Shown: positions 26,345-30,131 of the stretch, in pieces
Position numbering within the stretch: the first letter of the stretch is position 1
Layout of the letters: every line of letters starts with the position of its first letter
Virus record (IMG/VR): IMGVR_UViG_3300000213_000004
Coordinates: 1 to 30,131 of that record
DNA length: 30,131 bases
Direction: 5' to 3' (one strand)
DNA from: a virus
Program-made: the position numbers and the translations under genes
The notes under the pieces: generated by a model
What the model was told of the DNA's origin: nothing
What the model saw: the letters and a program-made list of their open reading frames with translations, nothing else
The model's database searches: none

Positions 26345-26349
26345 ATAAA
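26341..26349 (+). promoter_or_regulatory. Late-promoter-like motif upstream of the second fibre-like gene
   Basis: CTAAATAAA overlaps the stop codon (26342-26344) of the preceding gene. Its TAAATAA core is 29 bases before the ATG at 26371. A good Shine-Dalgarno (AAGGA, 26358-26362) follows. Confidence 0.58.
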
Positions 26350-26370
26350 ATAATATAAAGGAAGAGAACA

Positions 26371-27348
26371 ATGGCATATACAACAGGTAATTTAATATTA
26401 GACGATCATTACAATGAGTTTGCAAACAATGCGGCTAATAACATCAATAAGGTATGGGGTGCAGGATCTAGTAATTTTGGTTATGGACAGACTAATACAA
26501 TTAGTAATGTAAGTGCTGGAACAACTATTTCGGCAACGCAATGGGCAGATTTATTAAATAGAATAAGTTCGGCCGCATCGCATCAAAACTCTAGTATTAC
26601 TAGTATTACTAATCCAGTGTCAGAAGATACAATTAGTGCTTATACAGCATTAAGTGGAAACGTTACAACAATTAATACTAATAAGTTAAATGTATTGCAG
26701 AATGGTTCAGATTCATCAAGCTCGTCTACTTATACATCTACATGGATTGCTAGTACTCAGCATATTTGGACGGTTACATTTAATTCGGATGCTCATGCAC
26801 GTTATTTCTTTAATGCGGGCGGACAAATTCGTTTATCATTTAATTTATTAAATGAATCTAGCAATTCTAAAGACGTCGACTGGAATGATTTAACAAACGA
26901 GTGTGGAACAGTAGTGTTTACAGGTGGCTCGGGTAGTTCAGTAAATAACGCTGATTCACAAACATATACAGGCACAAATAGAGTAGGTGGTAGTGGTGCA
27001 ACGCCTACTGTTGCTACTTCTACTGGACACAGTGATTTAACTACATCGAATGTGCAAATATTTAAGCAATTCTCCGACAATGCAACATATTCAAGTAATT
27101 ATATTGCAATTTTAGCTCGAGCAGATACTACTTATCCAGCGAATGTATTAACATTCACTGTAAACTGGGTCGATAATGCGGCTGATACACAAACTGATTC
27201 GGTTGGTAATTCATTAACGCAAGATAATGTTACTGGTGACACAAGGGTTACTTTAACAATTCGACCACCGTCGACTACAAATCTTAATGCAGATACATGG
27301 ACTGGAACAGGAATTGCAGTATTTGCAACTACACCTACTGGATCGTAG
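26371..27348 (+). CDS. Fibre- or tail-associated virion protein
   Basis: This 325-residue protein has an N-terminal module (about 10-75) reading LDDHYNEFANNAANNINKVW, then GYGQTN, a VSAGTTISATQWADLLNRIS segment and HQNSS. I associate this with small virion proteins encoded next to tail fibres in marine T4-likes. The rest is Ser/Thr/Asn/Gly-rich beta structure, including TSTWIASTQHIWTVTFNSDA, HARYFFNAGGQIRLSFNLLN and, near the C-terminus, GDTRVTLTIRPPST. No signal peptide, membrane helix or enzyme motif is visible. It has its own late-type motif and is the last gene before the terminator at 27368-27395, so it ends the late transcript. It may be a second fibre or a receptor-binding accessory; the exact role is unknown. 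Confidence 0.6.
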   Translation: MAYTTGNLILDDHYNEFANNAANNINKVWGAGSSNFGYGQTNTISNVSAGTTISATQWADLLNRISSAASHQNSSITSITNPVSEDTISAYTALSGNVTTINTNKLNVLQNGSDSSSSSTYTSTWIASTQHIWTVTFNSDAHARYFFNAGGQIRLSFNLLNESSNSKDVDWNDLTNECGTVVFTGGSGSSVNNADSQTYTGTNRVGGSGATPTVATSTGHSDLTTSNVQIFKQFSDNATYSSNYIAILARADTTYPANVLTFTVNWVDNAADTQTDSVGNSLTQDNVTGDTRVTLTIRPPSTTNLNADTWTGTGIAVFATTPTGS

Positions 27349-27367
27349 TTAAAAACTACTAAGTTTT

Positions 27368-27395
27368 AATAAAAGAGGCAAATGCCTCTTTTATT
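27368..27395 (+). terminator. Intrinsic terminator after the fibre genes
   Basis: AATAAAAGAGGCA (27368-27380) and TGCCTCTTTTATT (27383-27395) are perfect complements around AA. The practical hairpin is about 12 bp with a 4-base loop, a GC-rich top and a T-rich right flank. A small hairpin (AAAACT / AGTTTT, 27352-27367) lies just upstream. Its A/T-rich arms make it able to work in either direction. Confidence 0.88.
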
Positions 27396-27408
27396 TTGAT
27401 TAAATTTC

Positions 27409-27417
27409 TGTTATACT
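27409..27417 (+). promoter_or_regulatory. Extended -10 promoter immediately before the downstream operon
   Basis: TGTTATACT fits the extended -10 form (TG-N-TATACT, hexamer 27412-27417). No good -35 is seen at 16-18 bases. The predicted transcript start (about 27423-27425) coincides with the ATG at 27424, so the message would be leaderless or nearly so. It lies just behind a terminator, as expected of a new transcription unit. Confidence 0.5.
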
Positions 27418-27423
27418 ATTACA

Positions 27424-27723
27424 ATGGACGAAGTTATTAAAAATGTTAAGGTTCGTTTTGATCATAATCAAAATAAACAAATACTAAAAGAGAAGTACGA
27501 AAGCAAAATGTTATTCGCATTACAAGGTGGAATGTGGGAAGCAGGACCTGATTTATTATCAACTCTGTCGGTCTGTTTAGACGATACAGCCGTTTTAACA
27601 GATCTATATAATACGCCAGTACAAATTAATACCAAAGATTTATATAACGAAGCTCAAATGCGTTGGCAAGAACAGATGAATGCTTGGTTAGTAGAATACG
27701 AACAGTCTAGCAGAGAACGATGA
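27424..27723 (+). CDS. Small conserved phage protein of unknown function
   Basis: This 99-residue protein has a core of SKMLFALQGGMWEAGPDLLS (about 27-46), then a variable loop, DLYNTPVQINTKDLYNEAQM (about 69-88) and an amphipathic end, RWQEQMNAWLVEYEQSS. I recall similar small proteins (KMLFA-x-GGMW then NP/TPV-x-VN) near the structural genes of cyanophages, with no assigned function. There is no Shine-Dalgarno before the ATG and the -10 box ends only six bases upstream. No other ATG occurs before residue 29, and starting there would cut into the conserved core. The stop overlaps the next start by four bases (ATGA). It is probably cytoplasmic, with no signal or membrane segment. Confidence 0.6.
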   Translation: MDEVIKNVKVRFDHNQNKQILKEKYESKMLFALQGGMWEAGPDLLSTLSVCLDDTAVLTDLYNTPVQINTKDLYNEAQMRWQEQMNAWLVEYEQSSRER

Positions 27724-28529
27724 GTAAAGGTTGTTTAATAGTAGCGTTTAACAACAAAGATATAGACTATGTAAAATTAGCAAATTATAGTGTTAAGAAT
27801 ATTCAACGTCACTTAGGCGTTAGTACTACTCTTATTACAGACCAAGAAGTTAAGTTTAAACATAACTTCGACCAAATAATTATCGTAGATAAACCTAACA
27901 GTAGTCCAAGAAATTTTCGTGACTTAGATAAAGCTGTGAATTGGATTAACTTCAATCGTTATCAGGCATTTGATTTTACTCCGTACGATCAAACCATATT
28001 GTTAGATGCAGATTATATCGTTGCTAGTAATCAGTTAAGTATTTTGTTTAAGTTAGACCGGAGTTTTTTATGCCATCGACATTCGTATGATATTGCTAGT
28101 CTAAATCCTACTTTACCTAATACTTTTGGGTTATATAAAATGCCAATGGATTGGGCTACTGTGATTTATTTTAAGAAAGATAAAGTAGCTGAGAATATTT
28201 TTAATACAATAAAAATGGTTCAAGATAATTACTCTCACTATGCATTATTATATAACTTTAATAATCGTCCTTTCAGGAATGATTATGCGTTAAGTATTGC
28301 GTTAAATATAAACAATGGGCATTTTAACAACATAAATGACTATTATATACCGTGGGATTTAGTATATGTTGATCCCAGACACGATATTAAAAGAATGGAT
28401 TCAGATACATATCAAATCAACTATTCACGCGAAGTAAATAAAAAATCTATGCTGTATAGAGTTATAGTTAAAGATCAAGATTTGCACGTTATGGGAAAGT
28501 CTTATTTAAAAAAATTATATGAAGATTGA
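27720..28529 (+). CDS. Glycosyltransferase-like protein (GT-A fold, GT8-like)
   Basis: The 269-residue protein begins GCLIVAFNNKDIDYVKLANY, a nucleotide-sugar-binding style beta strand and helix. At about 90-103 it has DQTILLDADYIVAS, where DAD fits the DxD metal-binding motif of GT-A transferases. The segment TVIYFKKDKVAENIFNTIKM and the later RNDYALSIALNI resemble the acceptor-side half of GT8-type enzymes. Sugar donor and acceptor are unknown. It is translationally coupled to the small gene before it (ATGA overlap) and overlaps the next, related gene by 11 bases. The pair looks like an old duplication. A role in glycosylating virion proteins, DNA or host surface is inference. Confidence 0.6.
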   Translation: MSKGCLIVAFNNKDIDYVKLANYSVKNIQRHLGVSTTLITDQEVKFKHNFDQIIIVDKPNSSPRNFRDLDKAVNWINFNRYQAFDFTPYDQTILLDADYIVASNQLSILFKLDRSFLCHRHSYDIASLNPTLPNTFGLYKMPMDWATVIYFKKDKVAENIFNTIKMVQDNYSHYALLYNFNNRPFRNDYALSIALNINNGHFNNINDYYIPWDLVYVDPRHDIKRMDSDTYQINYSREVNKKSMLYRVIVKDQDLHVMGKSYLKKLYED

Positions 28530-29343
28530 AGCAGAGCAAGGTTACCTAATTGTCGCAGTAAATAATGATAGTACAGATTATATTGCCTGTGCTAGAGTAT
28601 TAGCAAAGAGTATACATTATTGGATGCCTAATGCTAAGGTTTGTTTATTAACAGACAAAGAGATTATAGAGCCAGCATTTGATTATATTAAGATATTGCC
28701 ATATGGTGATCAGTCTACTTCTAATTGGAAACTTAACAATGACTGGCAAGTATTTTGGGCTAGTCCATTTCGCGAGACTATTAAAATAGAAGCCGATATG
28801 ATTGTTACTAGTGATATTAGTCATTGGTGGGATATGCTTAGGCATCGTGATGTTGTTATTACAACAGGGTGTCGTAATTTTAAAAACGATATTTCTGATA
28901 GTAGATTTTATCGAAAAATATTCGATCTGAATCAATTGCCTGATGTTTATAACGCTATCACATATTGGAGATTTAGTAGGATCAGCAAAGATTTTTTTAC
29001 ATTAGTGAAGAAAATCTTTACTAACTGGGATGAGTACAAGAAAACCTTAAAAGGTGGAAATGAGGAAGAGGCTACGACAGATGTTGTATATGCATTAGCC
29101 GCCGTTATAATTGGGCCAGAAACAGTTACATTACCTAGTACATCGTATCCATCGTTGATACATATGAAGAAGAGGATTAATAATATTAGAGTCGATGATT
29201 GGCGTAAACAATTAGTATGGGAACTAGTGGATGGAGAATTTAGGATCAATACCATAAGCCAACGTTATCCAGTTCATTACAATATAAAAGAATTTGCACA
29301 AGAACTGGAGCCATTGTATGACAAACTTATGGGAAGCTCTTAA
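28519..29343 (+). CDS. Second glycosyltransferase-like protein, paralogue of the preceding gene
   Basis: The 274-residue protein opens with GYLIVAVNNDSTDYIACARV, parallel to the start of its neighbour. It has TIKIEADMIVTSDISHWWDM (about 91-110), where EAD stands in the DxD position and could weaken or change metal binding. Later parts include YNAITYWRFSRISKDFFTLV and a GGNEEEATTDVVYALAAVII helix with acidic residues typical of the acceptor side. The start ATG lies inside the previous gene (11-base overlap), so coupling is tight; an internal Shine-Dalgarno is not obvious. Divergence from the neighbour is large enough that the two probably use different substrates. Function beyond a sugar-transferase fold is not established. 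Confidence 0.55.
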   Translation: MKIEAEQGYLIVAVNNDSTDYIACARVLAKSIHYWMPNAKVCLLTDKEIIEPAFDYIKILPYGDQSTSNWKLNNDWQVFWASPFRETIKIEADMIVTSDISHWWDMLRHRDVVITTGCRNFKNDISDSRFYRKIFDLNQLPDVYNAITYWRFSRISKDFFTLVKKIFTNWDEYKKTLKGGNEEEATTDVVYALAAVIIGPETVTLPSTSYPSLIHMKKRINNIRVDDWRKQLVWELVDGEFRINTISQRYPVHYNIKEFAQELEPLYDKLMGSS

Positions 29344-29653
29344 ATTAACTAATAAACCAACACCACCTGTTAAATATGAATACAGGGTCTATTATGACGA
29401 ATTAGGTGATATAAAATATTACTCGACCGAAAAGCATAAAAGTAAATATAGTTATATTGTAATAGATCAAAAAGCGTATAGGGCAGGAAATTATAGTTTA
29501 GTGGTAAGAAACGGTAAGCTAGTAAAATTAGGCGAGACGAATAGAACACAGAAACTAATACCACAAGAGATAGGAATAATGTGTTACATAGACGATGTGA
29601 GTATTATTGTTAAAAAAAATGGACAACCGTGGGGAATAAAAAGATATGAGTAA
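29318..29653 (+). CDS. Small conserved protein of unknown function
   Basis: I choose the ATG at 29318 (MTNLWEALKLTNK, 111 residues). It has a Shine-Dalgarno GGAG seven bases upstream, within the end of the preceding gene, whereas a longer frame would need a TTG at 29294. The protein has a beta-rich pattern: YEYRVYYDELGDIKYYSTEK, YSYIVIDQKAYRAGNYSLVV, then LIPQEIGIMCYIDDVSIIVK and a final W. I remember similar small proteins beside glycosyltransferase-like genes in marine T4-like phages but know no function. It overlaps the preceding gene by 26 bases and the next by 8, so it belongs to the same operon. Confidence 0.6.
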   Translation: MTNLWEALKLTNKPTPPVKYEYRVYYDELGDIKYYSTEKHKSKYSYIVIDQKAYRAGNYSLVVRNGKLVKLGETNRTQKLIPQEIGIMCYIDDVSIIVKKNGQPWGIKRYE

Positions 29654-30131
29654 TATCATTGATGTAGCTGACCTAGATTGTGTTTATTTATCGTACGATG
29701 AGCCACAGAAAGAAGAGTTTTGGGTTAAGATTAAAAATATAGTCCCGTGGGCAGTTAGAGTTGATGGAGTAGAAGGTAGTGATAATGCACATAAAGCGGC
29801 GGCAGAAGCCAGTACAACAGACCGTTTTATTTTAATAGATGGTGATAATTTACCAGATCCAGAGTTCTTTAATTTACAATTAGAATTCAAAAATTCGCAT
29901 TACGAAAAAGCTGTATATAGATGGAGAGCTAGAAATCATGTTAACGGGCTAATGTATGGTAATGGTGGGCTGAGTTGTTGGACTAAAGATTTTATTCAAA
30001 ACATGAAGACACATGAAAACAGTGATGGTAATACCGATACTTGTGTTGAGTTTTGTTTTGATCCATATTATTGGGCAATGCACGACAGTTATAGCACAAC
30101 ATATCCCAACGGTAGTGCTTTTCATGCTTGG
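29646..30131 (+). CDS. Glycosyltransferase-like protein (GT2-like), 3' end outside window
   Basis: The first 162 residues are open to the window end. The opening DLDCVYLSYDEPQKEEFWVK, then VRVDGVEGSDNAHKAAAEAS and TDRFILIDGDNLPDPEFF (about 57-74), fit a GT-A transferase. The DGD of IDGDN is in the DxD position and HKAAA is the helix before it. Later residues include YRWRARNHVNGLMYGNGGLS. This type recurs in cyanophage genomes, and the acceptor is unknown. The start overlaps the preceding stop by eight bases and follows a purine-rich GGGGAATAAAAAGAT. It is the third sugar-transferase-like gene of this operon. Confidence 0.6.
   Translation, partial: MSNIIDVADLDCVYLSYDEPQKEEFWVKIKNIVPWAVRVDGVEGSDNAHKAAAEASTTDRFILIDGDNLPDPEFFNLQLEFKNSHYEKAVYRWRARNHVNGLMYGNGGLSCWTKDFIQNMKTHENSDGNTDTCVEFCFDPYYWAMHDSYSTTYPNGSAFHAW

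Noticed and set aside
27396-27401. TTGATT as the -35 box for the promoter at 27409-27417
   Set aside because: Only 10 bases separate it from TATACT. An extended -10 promoter without a -35 is the more coherent reading.
29294-29317. TTG start giving an eight-residue longer version of the small protein at 29318-29653
   Set aside because: The ATG at 29318 has a Shine-Dalgarno at good distance, and the extra residues are the out-of-frame end of the preceding gene.
1-30131. tRNA genes, CRISPR arrays, integrase or attachment sites
   Set aside because: I saw no cloverleaf-like sequences, spaced repeats, recombinase motifs or duplicated att cores while reading both strands. A dedicated tRNA scan was not possible here.

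Overview
The window is a stretch of an AT-rich (roughly one-third G+C by eye) genome of a T4-like marine myovirus. The evidence is a syntenic baseplate block with recognisable T4-type proteins: tail-tube cap gp48, wedge gp53, a hub-type protein, spike gp5, gp25 and gp6, followed by one giant structural protein, a small structural protein and two fibre-like proteins. A late sigma factor (gp55) and a gp47-type recombination nuclease lie on the opposite strand. The style of the proteins (long Asn/Thr/Ser-rich structural proteins, gp48 ending in GFW, gp5 without a lysozyme domain) resembles cyanophage and pelagiphage T4-likes. The host cannot be named from the sequence. I saw no tRNA, CRISPR, integrase or insertion sequence.

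Layout. Positions 1-1963, minus strand: the 5' part of a gp47-like metallophosphoesterase nuclease, then a decayed homing-endonuclease-like remnant with a frameshift in a 7-base G/C run, then gp55. Positions 1964-2088: a divergent control region. It has a host sigma70-type promoter facing gp55, and a TAAATAA late-promoter-like motif next to a perfect palindrome facing the structural genes. Positions 2089-12285, plus strand: gp48, gp53, hub protein, gp5, gp25 and gp6, mostly overlapping or abutting. Positions 12287-23674: a 3795-residue structural protein that takes up more than a third of the window. Positions 23712-27348: a small conserved structural protein and two fibre-like proteins, closed by a strong intrinsic terminator. 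Positions 27424-30131: a second, tightly overlapping operon with a small conserved protein, two tandem glycosyltransferase-like proteins, a small unknown protein and a third glycosyltransferase-like protein cut by the window end.

How it works together. gp55 is probably made from a host-type promoter and then directs RNA polymerase to the TAAATAA motifs. These occur 27-29 bases upstream of the start codons of gp48, gp6 and the two fibre-like genes. The structural genes build the baseplate hub, wedge and attached fibres. The post-terminator operon may modify sugars on virion or host surfaces; this is inference.

Most worth a second look: the frameshifted nuclease relic, a roughly 450-residue repeat-bearing extension on gp48, a 12-bp perfect hairpin inside the giant gene, carbohydrate-binding-like modules in the giant protein, a near-perfect 111-bp duplication in the fibre gene, and a possibly leaderless gene behind the terminator.
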